The position numbers and the translations under genes are program-made. Source: JBGPLJ01 sp041486385 (lineage in GTDB: Bacteria; Pseudomonadota; Gammaproteobacteria; Steroidobacterales; Steroidobacteraceae). Taken from it: a DNA stretch of 14,546 nt. Below, one piece after another: positions 7,039 to 14,468 of this stretch. Under the pieces are notes generated by a model. It saw nothing but the letters and a program-made list of their open reading frames with translations. It did no database searches and was not told the origin of the DNA. Where the stretch lies: assembly GCA_041486385.1 (NCBI GenBank), contig JBGPLJ010000055.1:1-14546 (forward strand). The letters are read 5' to 3'. Within the stretch, counting starts at the first letter, position 1. Each line of letters opens with the position of its first letter.

Positions 7039-9582
7039 TCAGGAGCGGGGACGAACACGCCGCGTCGGCGTTGCCTGCAGTGGATCCTCAGGCCAGTGAT
7101 GCTTCGGATAGCGGCCCTTCAGTTCCTTGCGTACTTCGTGGTAGCCGCGCGCCCAAAAGCTCTCCAAATCTTGTGTCACCTGCACCGGCCGGCCGGCAGG
7201 TGAGAGCAACTTGAGGGTGAGGGCGATCCGGCCGTCGGCGATTCGGGGTGTCGCCCGCAGGCCAAAGACTTCCTGCAGGCGCACGGAGACGCTCGCCGTC
7301 TCGCCCGTGTCGTAAACGATCGGGACAACGGAGCCGCTCGGCACCACAAGATGCGTGGGCATCAGCCGGTTGAGCTCCTCCGTCTGCTTCCAGGTGAGCA
7401 GAGGGTGCAGCGCCCCGCGCAGGTCGATGCTTGCGAGCTTGTCAGCCCGCGTAACTCCGTCGAGAAACGGTGCGAGCCACGTTTCCAGCGTCGCAAGCAG
7501 CGCGCTATCGTTTACTTGAGGCCAGTCCGCCGTGCGTTCTGGAACGGCGCGGTGCAGGAACTCGATGCGCGCCTGCCAGGCACGCAACTCGCGGGTCCAG
7601 GGCAACGCTTCGATTCCGAGTTCACGGATGCCTGCGAGCATGGCGGGCATGAGCGCGTCCCCGTCCGCTTCTTTCAGCGGCTGCTCTTCGAGCACCAAGG
7701 CGCCGAAACACCGCAGGCGTCGCGCGCTGACCATCTTCTGACGCGAGTCCCAGAGAACCTCCTCGCGCTCCTCGATCTCGTGCGCAAAAGCGCGCTCGAA
7801 GGCCGCGCGCTCGAGAGCGGCCGCCAGAAAGATACGCGCTTCCCGCTCACCGGCGTCGAGTTCGGCGATTGCGAGCATCGCCTCGCGCGCGAGGTTCTGG
7901 GATTCGGCGAAGAATGCACCCCGTCCGTTCGCGAGCAGATAGCGACCGGAATCGCTGCGTCGCAGAGCGACTCGATCCGGGTAGGCCAGCGCCAGCAATG
8001 GGCCGGTATTGCCGGGGGCTGCACGCTCGCCGGTCCGGCTGCTCTCGAGCCGCCGCAGAAAGCTGTCCCGCTGCCTGGCAGCGCGCTGTCGAGCGCCGCC
8101 ATCGACGTCGAATTCAGGAGCCGGCGACCGGCCGCTCCGCAGGGCCTCGACGCGCAATTCGAGATCGGCATTGCGCTCTCTGCCGCGAGGCCGCAACAGA
8201 TCGCGTTCGGTCAGGATGCCGGCGATCTCGCAAGCGAGCGTCGCAAGACCATTGGCTGCGCCTCGTACCATCATGTGAGCAAGCCGTGGGTGCGCGCCGA
8301 GCGCGGACATGGCGCGGCCTTGCGCCGTGATGCGTCCGTCAGCATCGATTGCGTCGAGTCGCTTGAGCAGATCGCACGCTTGCGCGAACGGCGCAGCCGG
8401 CGGCATGTCGAGCCAGCGCAATTGCGCTGGATCCGATACGCCCCACTCCGCGAGTTCGAGTGTGAGAGGCGCCAGATCGGCCTCCAGCATTTCGGCCGGC
8501 CGGTGTGCCGCGAGCGCGGCGTGTTCCGACTCGGTCCAGAGACGCATGCAAACACCCGGCCCCAGTCGGCCGGCGCGCCCACGACGCTGATCCGCCGACG
8601 CGCGGGAGCAGCGCACGGTATCGAGACGGCTCATCCCCGACGGTGGATCGAAACGATTGCGGCGCTCGAGGCCGCTATCAATAACCACACGGATGCCTTC
8701 AATGGTGAGGCTCGTCTCAGCGATGTTGGTCGCCAGTACGACCTTACGCTCGCCGCCGGCGCCGGGGCGAATCGCCGCATCCTGCGCCTCAGGTGATAGA
8801 TCGCCGTAGAGCGGCAGGACGCGGGTGTTCGCACTGAGTGCTGGCTCAAGCAGCATGCTGGCCACGCGCCGGATTTCCGCGCCGCCCGGCAGAAACACAA
8901 GAATGTCGCCCGGCTCATTTTCATGTGCGGCGCGCACGGCGCGCACGACATCCTGCTCGAGTCGGGGCGTGTCGCGGCCGGTCCGTGTCAGGTATTGAGT
9001 ATCGACCGGGAAGCTGCGTCCGGCTGAGCTCACCACCGGCGCGTCATTCAGGAGACGTGCCACGGCGCTGCCGTCGAGCGTCGCGGACATGGCGAGCAGG
9101 CGCAGGTCTTCCCGCACCGTCCCTTGAGCATCGAGGCAAAGCGCGAGTGCCAGATCCGCTTCGAGATTGCGTTCGTGAAACTCATCGAAGATGACCAGGG
9201 CCACGCCTTCGAGCGCGGCATCCTGTTGCAGACGCCGCGTGAGAATTCCTTCCGTGATTACCTCGATCCGCGTGGCACGCGACACCTGGGTCTCGAGGCG
9301 CGTGCGATATCCGATGGTTTCGCCGACGCGTTCACCGCGAAGCGTAGCCATGCGCGTTGCGACTGCGCGCGCCGCGAGTCTGCGCGGCTCGAGCATGACG
9401 ATCTTGCGGCCTGCGAGCCACGACGCGTTCAGGAGGTAGAGAGGAACACCCGTGCTCTTGCCGGCACCTGGCGGCGCTTCGAGCACGGCGTTGCGATGGC
9501 TTTCAAACGCTGCCAAGAGGCGCGGCACAGCCTCGCTGACGGGCAGCGCCGCAAGTTCCTGTTGCAATCGGTGAGAAGTCAT
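7039..9582 (-). CDS. hrpB: ATP-dependent RNA helicase HrpB (DEAH/DExH family)
   Basis: The 847-residue product is a superfamily 2 DEAH-type helicase. Visible motifs are Walker A APPGAGKST (36-44), DEFHER (133-138, the DEFH variant typical of HrpB), SAT (166-168), a LATNIAETSLTIEGI block (283-297) and QRRGRAGR (332-339). The HrpB-specific C-terminal half includes DLAPLTLELAEWGV, KVLDPRRLRCFGALV-like text and a terminal FWARGYHEVRKELKGRYPKHHWPEDP signature. The physiological RNA substrate of HrpB is poorly known. I chose ATG 9582 because it aligns with the compact N-terminus of HrpB family members. An in-frame ATG at 9657 would add 25 residues and overlap the ada start; neither has a clear Shine-Dalgarno sequence. 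It is divergent from ada. Confidence 0.96.
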   Translation of the reverse strand: MTSHRLQQELAALPVSEAVPRLLAAFESHRNAVLEAPPGAGKSTGVPLYLLNASWLAGRKIVMLEPRRLAARAVATRMATLRGERVGETIGYRTRLETQVSRATRIEVITEGILTRRLQQDAALEGVALVIFDEFHERNLEADLALALCLDAQGTVREDLRLLAMSATLDGSAVARLLNDAPVVSSAGRSFPVDTQYLTRTGRDTPRLEQDVVRAVRAAHENEPGDILVFLPGGAEIRRVASMLLEPALSANTRVLPLYGDLSPEAQDAAIRPGAGGERKVVLATNIAETSLTIEGIRVVIDSGLERRNRFDPPSGMSRLDTVRCSRASADQRRGRAGRLGPGVCMRLWTESEHAALAAHRPAEMLEADLAPLTLELAEWGVSDPAQLRWLDMPPAAPFAQACDLLKRLDAIDADGRITAQGRAMSALGAHPRLAHMMVRGAANGLATLACEIAGILTERDLLRPRGRERNADLELRVEALRSGRSPAPEFDVDGGARQRAARQRDSFLRRLESSRTGERAAPGNTGPLLALAYPDRVALRRSDSGRYLLANGRGAFFAESQNLAREAMLAIAELDAGEREARIFLAAALERAAFERAFAHEIEEREEVLWDSRQKMVSARRLRCFGALVLEEQPLKEADGDALMPAMLAGIRELGIEALPWTRELRAWQARIEFLHRAVPERTADWPQVNDSALLATLETWLAPFLDGVTRADKLASIDLRGALHPLLTWKQTEELNRLMPTHLVVPSGSVVPIVYDTGETASVSVRLQEVFGLRATPRIADGRIALTLKLLSPAGRPVQVTQDLESFWARGYHEVRKELKGRYPKHHWPEDPLQATPTRRVRPRS

Positions 9583-9655
9583 CGGGAGCGCCGGGAGGAA
9601 TTCGTTGTCGCTTTTTCGGTGGGACGCCGGAGGCTCAAATGCTAACCTTTTACTC

Positions 9656-10711
9656 ATGCAGCTTCAGCCCACGTCACGCGAAATGCGGCGCGCGTTTCTC
9701 GCGGGCGATGCCTCGTATGACGGCATCTTTTTCACTGGCGTCAAGACGACGGGAATCTTCTGTCGGCCGTCATGCAGTGCGCGCAAGCCAAAGCCTGAAA
9801 ACGTCGAATTCTTCCCGACGCAGCGCGCGGCGATGTTCTCGGGCTATCGCGCCTGTAAGCGCTGTCGCCCGCTCGATACGGACGGAAAGCCGCCGGCCTG
9901 GGTGCAGAAGCTGATACGCAAGCTGGAGGCGGCGCCGACCGAACGCATTGCGGCCGCGCAGTTGCGCCGCATGGGGGTCGAGCCCGCGCGGGCCCGTCGT
10001 TATTTTCTCAAGTACCATGGCATGACATTTCAGGCATTTTGCCGTGCGCGACGCATGAGTGACGCGTTTCGCCGCATCAAGGAGGGCCGTCCGGTGTCCG
10101 AAGTTGCACATGACAGCGGGTTTGAATCGGAGAGCGGATTTCGTTCGGCGTTTGCGCGCGTATTCGGCAGTGCGCCGACCGAGGCCAAGGATCGCGACGC
10201 GATTACGCTCGGCTGGATCGAGACTCCTGTCGGGCCGCTCGTCGTGGGCGCGACCGAGGACGCCGTGTGTCTCCTGGAATTCAGCGATCGCCGCATGCTC
10301 GAGAACCAGCTGAAGGCGCTGCGGCGCCGGTTTCGCGCGTCACTGGTACCCGGCAACAATCGCTGGCTCACGGCACTGAAGGAGCAACTCGACGAATACT
10401 TCGCCGGCAAGCGCCGTGACTTCGATTTGCCGTTGCGTTATCCGGGCACGCCGTTCCAGGAAAAAGTGTGGTCGGCGTTGCAGAAGATTCCCTATGGGAG
10501 CACTTGTTCCTACAAGGACGTCGCGCACAAGGTAGGCCATCCGGAGGCAGTACGGGCGGTCGGTACCGCGAACGGTATGAATCGCATCGCGATCGTCATT
10601 CCCTGCCATCGGGTGGTGAATGCGAACGGCGATCTGGGCGGTTACGGCGGGGGACTCTGGCGCAAGCGCATACTGCTCGATCTCGAAGGCGGCCAGCGTT
10701 CCTTTATCTAA
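9656..10711 (+). CDS. ada: Bifunctional Ada: methylphosphotriester/O6-methylguanine-DNA methyltransferase and transcriptional regulator
   Basis: The 351-residue Ada protein repairs alkylated DNA by suicidal methyl transfer and activates the adaptive response. The N-terminal zinc domain has all four cysteines in place: Cys36 and Cys40 (GIFCRPSC) and Cys67 and Cys70 (ACKRC); Cys36 corresponds to the phosphotriester acceptor Cys38 of the E. coli protein. An AraC-type helix-turn-helix region spans about 85-185 (FCRARRMSDAFRRIKEG, SEVAHDSGFESESGFRSAFARVFG). The C-terminal methyltransferase has the active site IPCHRV with Cys317 and the GTAFQ-like GTPFQEKVW segment. ATG 9656 fits family length; TTG 9605 would only add 17 atypical residues. 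The 3' end overlaps the convergent ctaB stop by 8 bases. I found no clear Ada box upstream. The overall architecture is intact. Confidence 0.96.
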   Translation: MQLQPTSREMRRAFLAGDASYDGIFFTGVKTTGIFCRPSCSARKPKPENVEFFPTQRAAMFSGYRACKRCRPLDTDGKPPAWVQKLIRKLEAAPTERIAAAQLRRMGVEPARARRYFLKYHGMTFQAFCRARRMSDAFRRIKEGRPVSEVAHDSGFESESGFRSAFARVFGSAPTEAKDRDAITLGWIETPVGPLVVGATEDAVCLLEFSDRRMLENQLKALRRRFRASLVPGNNRWLTALKEQLDEYFAGKRRDFDLPLRYPGTPFQEKVWSALQKIPYGSTCSYKDVAHKVGHPEAVRAVGTANGMNRIAIVIPCHRVVNANGDLGGYGGGLWRKRILLDLEGGQRSFI

Positions 10712-11623
10712 GGTAATGGTCGACGAGCAGCAGCGCGAACAGGAACATCAGATAGTTCACCGAGTAGCGGAAGGCGCGCATCGGCAAGTCCGCGCGTTCG
10801 GATCTTTGCATCGCGATCGCGTAGCCAATGAAAATTCCATTCAGCACCAGCATTCCCGCGAGATAGACCAGGCCCGACATTCCCGTCAGCACTGGCAGCA
10901 CGCATACGAGCGTCAGCAGGATCGTATAAAAGAGTATGTGGAGCTTCGTGTACGGCACGCCGTGGGTTACCGGCAGCATCGGAATTCCGACCTTGGCGTA
11001 CTCGTGACGGCGCGCGATGGCGAGCGCCCAGAAATGCGGTGGCGTCCAGGTGAATACGATCAGAAAGAGCAGCAGCGCGTTCGGGTCAACGGTGTTGGTG
11101 ACGGCTGCCCAGCCGAGAACCGGCGGCGCCGCGCCGGCCGCACCGCCGATCACGATGTTCTGCGGGGTCGCGTGCTTCAGCCACACGGTGTAGACAACCG
11201 CGTAACCAATGAGCGATGCAAACGTCAGCACGGCCGTGAGCGCGTTGACGAGCGTCACCAGGATCAGCATCGACGCGACACCGAGCATCGCGGCAAAGAC
11301 CAGCGCCGAGCCTTCGGTCAAATGGCGGAGTGGCAGCGGGCGCTTGCGCGTGCGCGCCATCTGAGCGTCGATGCGCCGGTCGAGCACGTGATTGATCGCG
11401 GCGGCACTGGCCGCGGCGAGCCAGATACCGAGCGTGCCAAATAGCAGCACGGACACCGGAGGTACGGTCGGCACGGCCATGAACATGCCGATCACCGCCG
11501 TAACACGATGAGCGTGACGACCTTCGGCTTCGTCAGCTCGAAATAATCGCGCCACGTAGCCGCGGACGCGGGCCTTGTGATTGCAGTCTCGGCAGGAGTT
11601 GGAATGGGGTCGACGGCGCTCAT
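10704..11623 (-). pseudogene. ctaB: Protoheme IX farnesyltransferase (heme O synthase) with an apparent 1-base frameshift
   Basis: CtaB/CyoE is a UbiA-family membrane enzyme that adds a farnesyl group to heme b to make heme O for the terminal oxidase. The natural N-terminus starts at ATG 11623 (MSAVDPIPTPAE...) and reads DYFELTKPKVVTLIV, then hits a TGA at codon 44. Reading resumes perfectly in the next frame as TAVIGMFMAVP, with the Asp-rich motif NHVLDRRIDAQMARTRKRP, WLKHATPQNIVIGGAAGA and FTWTPPHFWALAI. One base is missing near 11501-11502 (codon 41, expected TTC or TTT then ACG). Adding one base gives 307 codons, the usual family length. The lesion falls inside the first transmembrane helix. 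A GTG at 11555 opens the downstream frame but would give an altered N-terminus. It lies 29 bases after ctaA. Sequencing error and real mutation cannot be separated here. Confidence 0.9.
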
Positions 11624-11652
11624 GCGGGCCCGGAGATTACCACGCGTTAAGG

Positions 11653-12699
11653 TCAGAAGCGCCGCTCGCCGGCGAGGTACGTCGGGCTGAGTGGCTTGAG
11701 ATATCGGAGCAGTGCGACAAAAGCGACGACCAGGAGCGCGGCGCCTGCGTTATGCAAGGTGGCGAGGGACAGTGGAAAAGTCATGAGCACCATGCTGATG
11801 CCGATTCCGATCTGCAGAGCGAGCGCGCCGAGCACGCCCAGGGCGGCGAGCCTCAAGTGCGTCGATCGACCCCGCATGAGCGTCAGCAACGCCACGATGG
11901 TGAGCACCAGCGCCGTAAGAATCGCGCCAAGCCGATGCACATAGTGAATCGCCACGCGAGCGGGATGGTCGAGTACCCCGCCCGCGTAGTCGACACCGAG
12001 CTGGTGCCAGGGCACAAAGGCGTCGCGCAGGTCCATCGACGGCAGCCACTGATTCTGACAAGTCGGAAAATCGGGACACGCGACTGCCGCATAGTTCGAG
12101 CTGGTCCAGCCGCCGAGCGCGAGTTGCAGACCGAGTATTACAAGACCGACCAGCGCCCAGCGCATGAGTCCCCGCTCCGTCGGCGCTGGCGAGCGCACTT
12201 CGGGCCGCATCACGAGCCACGTCAGCAGCGCAAGCGTCGTGAGACCTCCGAGCAGGTGTGCTGTCACGATGATTGGCTGCAGCTGCCAGGTTACCGTGAG
12301 TGCGCCGAACACACCCTGGAGTACGACGAAGCCCAGCAGGAAGACCGGTAATGCGACCGGCAGGCTGCGGCTCTTGCGATTGACGACCGCAATAATCGCA
12401 AGCAACACGATGAGCATGCCCAGCCCGGTCGCGAAGTAGCGATGTACCATCTCGCGGATCGCAAGCGCGTAACGGACCGGGCGATCGGGGTATAAAGCAC
12501 CGGCTGCCTCCGCGTTCTGCGCGGCGGCGCCCGCAGTCCAATGGCTGTAGCAGGTCGGCCAGTCGGGACAGCCGAGTCCCGCGTCCGTCAGGCGCACGTA
12601 GGCACCGAGGACGACGACGCCAAATGCGAGCACTGCGGCGACGAGCGCGATGCGACGGAACCAGCGAGTGTGCTTGTTTGTTGCCACTGCAGTACTCAA
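11653..12699 (-). CDS. ctaA: Heme A synthase (COX15/CtaA family)
   Basis: The 348-residue polytopic membrane protein converts heme O to heme A for cytochrome c oxidase. It shows the duplicated four-helix layout of the family, with eight hydrophobic segments. Two matching cysteine pairs appear in outer loops: CPDWPTC (44-50) and CPDFPTC (208-214). Candidate heme-ligand histidines are His86 (MVHRYFATGLGM), His148 (TAHLLGG), His255 (YVHRLGAI) and His316 (LHNAGA). The open frame begins with TTG 12699, which overlaps the stop of the SCO-like gene (TTGA, 12696-12699) and suggests coupling; GTG 12687 is an alternative. No strong RBS is seen. It is followed by ctaB after 29 bases, giving the usual order in this pathway. 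Confidence in function is high, in start codon moderate. Confidence 0.95.
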   Translation of the reverse strand: MSTAVATNKHTRWFRRIALVAAVLAFGVVVLGAYVRLTDAGLGCPDWPTCYSHWTAGAAAQNAEAAGALYPDRPVRYALAIREMVHRYFATGLGMLIVLLAIIAVVNRKSRSLPVALPVFLLGFVVLQGVFGALTVTWQLQPIIVTAHLLGGLTTLALLTWLVMRPEVRSPAPTERGLMRWALVGLVILGLQLALGGWTSSNYAAVACPDFPTCQNQWLPSMDLRDAFVPWHQLGVDYAGGVLDHPARVAIHYVHRLGAILTALVLTIVALLTLMRGRSTHLRLAALGVLGALALQIGIGISMVLMTFPLSLATLHNAGAALLVVAFVALLRYLKPLSPTYLAGERRF

Positions 12700-13322
12700 C
12701 CGATCGAGGACAGTTTGAGCAACCGCTGCAGATCCTCGAGCAGGTGCTTCGGATTGCTGTCGCGCGGGTGAACCATCATCAGATTGCCGAGCGGATCGGT
12801 GATGTAGATGCGGCCTGCGGTCGCCACCACGCCCCCATCCGCCGGAAATTCCGCCAGCAGGCGCGCCCCCTGCGGGCTCGCGCCCCTTGCGGTGACCAGG
12901 CCCGCATGCTCGCGCGTTAGAAACGTGAGGTCACAGCAGGGCTCGGTCGCAATGAAGAGCCGCTGCACGCGGTCGCGATCGTTGTTGAGCGCGAGGCGTA
13001 CCTGGCGAATTTGATAGAGCGCTTCGTGACAGCGCGGATCACATGCGCCGCTGCCGACATAGATCAGAGTCCAGCGATGGCGCAGAAAATCGGTCGGCGT
13101 AATACCGCCATCCGCGGTTGGCAGGGCAAGCTCGGGCAGCGGGCGGGCCGGCTCGATCAGACTGCCGTAGTTGACCGTACGCGTGGGCCGCCAGGAGGTC
13201 GGTACGTAATAGAGATAAGCGGCAATAGCGAGCGGCAGCACGAACACCAGCGCGACGGTCCAGAACAAAGTGCGCCGGCGCCGCGGCTCGCCGTTTGCAA
13301 TATTTACCATGGCTTCGCTCAT
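12696..13322 (-). CDS. SCO1/SenC-like thioredoxin-fold cytochrome oxidase assembly protein (divergent)
   Basis: This 208-residue protein is membrane-anchored, with one N-terminal helix (about 18-38) after an Arg-rich stop, so the rest faces the periplasm. The thioredoxin-like domain has a CDPRC motif (Cys94, Cys98) in the position of the SCO copper-binding CxxxC. A late histidine, His185 (LMMVHPRD), could be the third ligand, following RIYITDPLGN. SCO proteins deliver copper to the CuA site or keep its cysteines reduced. It also carries a vicinal cysteine pair (129-130), unusual for SCO. Sequence outside the motifs is divergent from textbook SCO, so a specialised oxidase-associated thiol protein is an alternative. 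ATG 13322 starts 4 bases after SURF1; a second ATG at 13310 is possible. The genomic position between SURF1 and ctaA supports the oxidase-assembly role. Confidence 0.8.
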   Translation of the reverse strand: MSEAMVNIANGEPRRRRTLFWTVALVFVLPLAIAAYLYYVPTSWRPTRTVNYGSLIEPARPLPELALPTADGGITPTDFLRHRWTLIYVGSGACDPRCHEALYQIRQVRLALNNDRDRVQRLFIATEPCCDLTFLTREHAGLVTARGASPQGARLLAEFPADGGVVATAGRIYITDPLGNLMMVHPRDSNPKHLLEDLQRLLKLSSIG

Positions 13323-13326
13323 TGCA

Positions 13327-14064
13327 TCACGTACTTGGCTGGCCGTTCTTGCGCAGATTCACCATCAGATATAGCACAGCAAGCGCCAATGCCATGGCAA
13401 ACCACTGTACCGCGTAACCGATGTGCCGCACGGGTGGAAATCCAGGTGGCGCCCAGGCGCGCGTGAATCCGTCGGCTTGATCGCTGTCGAGCAGCACAAT
13501 GCGTGGGTAAAGCGACACTCCGAGCGCCGCTTCAAGGTCCGCGCGCTCTGGATAGTTCACCAGACGCGGCCAGGCACCGGGGACCGATTCCGTCGCCGGG
13601 CCGGCAAGGCGAATGCCCGGCACCGGCAGGTCATCGACACGACCGTGGATTTCCCGTGGGCCCGAAGAGATCGTCAGCGCTGGCCAGTCGGTGCGGGTTT
13701 GTCCCAGCGGAATCCAGCCACGGTCAACCAGCACTGTGCGGCCATCGTCGAGCGCGAACGGAGTAAGTACCCTGAATCCGGCGCGCTCCTCGAGCGTCAT
13801 GTTGTCGAGCAGAAACTGATGCTCGCCGCCGTAATGGCCGCTGGCACGAACGTGCTGATAGCGCGGGAGTCCGCCGGCTCCCGCGCCTGACAGACTGACC
13901 GTGGCGTCCGATCCAGCGGCGAACTCGGCATAGAGCACGCGCTTCTGCTCCGCGCGCGCAAGTTGCCAGCGCCCCAGGCTGATGAGAAGCGCGAGCAGCG
14001 CAAGGGTGCCGAGCGTGCTCCATAGCCGCGGTGCAAAGGTGCGCTGGGCGATGACCAGTGCCAC
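13327..14064 (-). CDS. SURF1 family cytochrome c oxidase assembly protein
   Basis: The 245-residue product has the SURF1 two-helix topology: one helix at about 15-30 and one near the C-terminus (about 218-238), enclosing a periplasmic domain. Family signatures are LGRWQLARAEQK (30-41), the VDRGWIPLG motif, and the late HIGYAVQWFAMALAL segment. SURF1 binds heme A and aids its insertion into subunit I. I chose GTG 14064, which puts the first helix at a normal distance. The open frame runs on to 14244, but that part overlaps the DUF2909 gene on the opposite strand and has no family resemblance. No strong ribosome-binding site is visible. The stop lies 4 bases before the SCO-like start, and the same-strand genes through ctaB are tightly packed, so they form one assembly operon. 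Confidence 0.93.
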   Translation of the reverse strand: MALVIAQRTFAPRLWSTLGTLALLALLISLGRWQLARAEQKRVLYAEFAAGSDATVSLSGAGAGGLPRYQHVRASGHYGGEHQFLLDNMTLEERAGFRVLTPFALDDGRTVLVDRGWIPLGQTRTDWPALTISSGPREIHGRVDDLPVPGIRLAGPATESVPGAWPRLVNYPERADLEAALGVSLYPRIVLLDSDQADGFTRAWAPPGFPPVRHIGYAVQWFAMALALAVLYLMVNLRKNGQPST

Positions 14065-14098
14065 GCTATACTGTCGCTCGGCTACTTCGGAACATGCC

Positions 14099-14317
14099 GT
14101 GGACCCCGTCAAACTACTGATCGTCCTGCTCTTCGTTGCAATTGTCGTGAGTCTGGGTTCCGCTCTGCGCGAACTCGCCCGCAGTGAAGGTGACGGCAGG
14201 AAGCTGGTGCGCTCCCTCACCTGGCGCATCGGTTTATCGATCACGCTATTCGCGCTGCTCTGGGTTTTCTACCTGGCCGGCCGCATCCGGCCCCACGGTA
14301 TCGTCCCCTCACAATAG
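14099..14317 (+). CDS. DUF2909-type twin-transmembrane protein
   Basis: A 72-residue small membrane protein with two hydrophobic helices (about 4-20 and 44-61) joined by a charged loop (RELARSEGDGRKLVRS), ending RIRPHG. This is the layout of DUF2909 proteins, which lie next to cytochrome c oxidase genes and have no established function. GTG 14099 is the only sensible start, giving MDPVKLLIVLLF; a longer frame from 13982 runs through the SURF1 gene. The upstream gap to the divergent SURF1 start is only 34 bases, so its promoter must lie within SURF1 or this gap. It is transcribed against coxC and SURF1. Family call good, start moderately sure. Confidence 0.82.
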   Translation: MDPVKLLIVLLFVAIVVSLGSALRELARSEGDGRKLVRSLTWRIGLSITLFALLWVFYLAGRIRPHGIVPSQ

Positions 14318-14320
14318 ACG

Positions 14321-14459
14321 GTGGGTGACGTCGGGTAGGTCCTTTCGGGATCGTAAAAAACAGGACGTTTTTTTGTAATTGGGTTCACCCCCCTTGCTTT
14401 CGTGGGGTCTGACCCATTTCCCTGGGGGGCCCCGAACGCACATACCCGACGTCGCCCAC
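14321..14459. repeat. Inverted-repeat-bounded 139-bp intergenic element (32-bp imperfect arms)
   Basis: Arms at 14321-14352 and 14428-14459 are reverse complements with 26 of 32 matches (18 of 20 in the outer part, core GACGTCGGGTA). One arm starts 3 bases after the DUF2909 stop and the other 9 bases after the coxC stop, so the element fills the convergent gap. The left arm contains GTAG (14335-14338) followed by a small hairpin, GGTCC/GGATC, resembling GTAG-type REP elements known in Xanthomonadales. Inside are an A/T hairpin (14355-14373) and a short palindrome, GGGTC-T-GACCC (14405-14415), that shares TCTGACCC with the palindrome at 1-49. No coding sequence is seen. A MITE- or REP-derived double element is inferred. 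Confidence 0.7.
14355..14374. terminator. Possible weak bidirectional terminator between DUF2909 and coxC
   Basis: AAAAAAC (14355-14361) and GTTTTTT (14367-14373) form a 7-bp AT-rich stem with loop AGGAC. Runs of T follow on the plus strand and runs of T lie in the stem on the minus strand, between two converging genes. The stem has only one G-C pair, so termination strength is doubtful. Confidence 0.35.
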
Positions 14460-14468
14460 AATCATCAC

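Noticed and set aside
7351..8796. 481-codon open frame on the plus strand
   Set aside because: Antisense to hrpB, whose helicase motifs are complete; no domain seen in the antisense product.
11581..12351. 256-codon open frame on the plus strand
   Set aside because: Antisense to ctaA; very rich in Arg, Gln, Glu and His with no motif.
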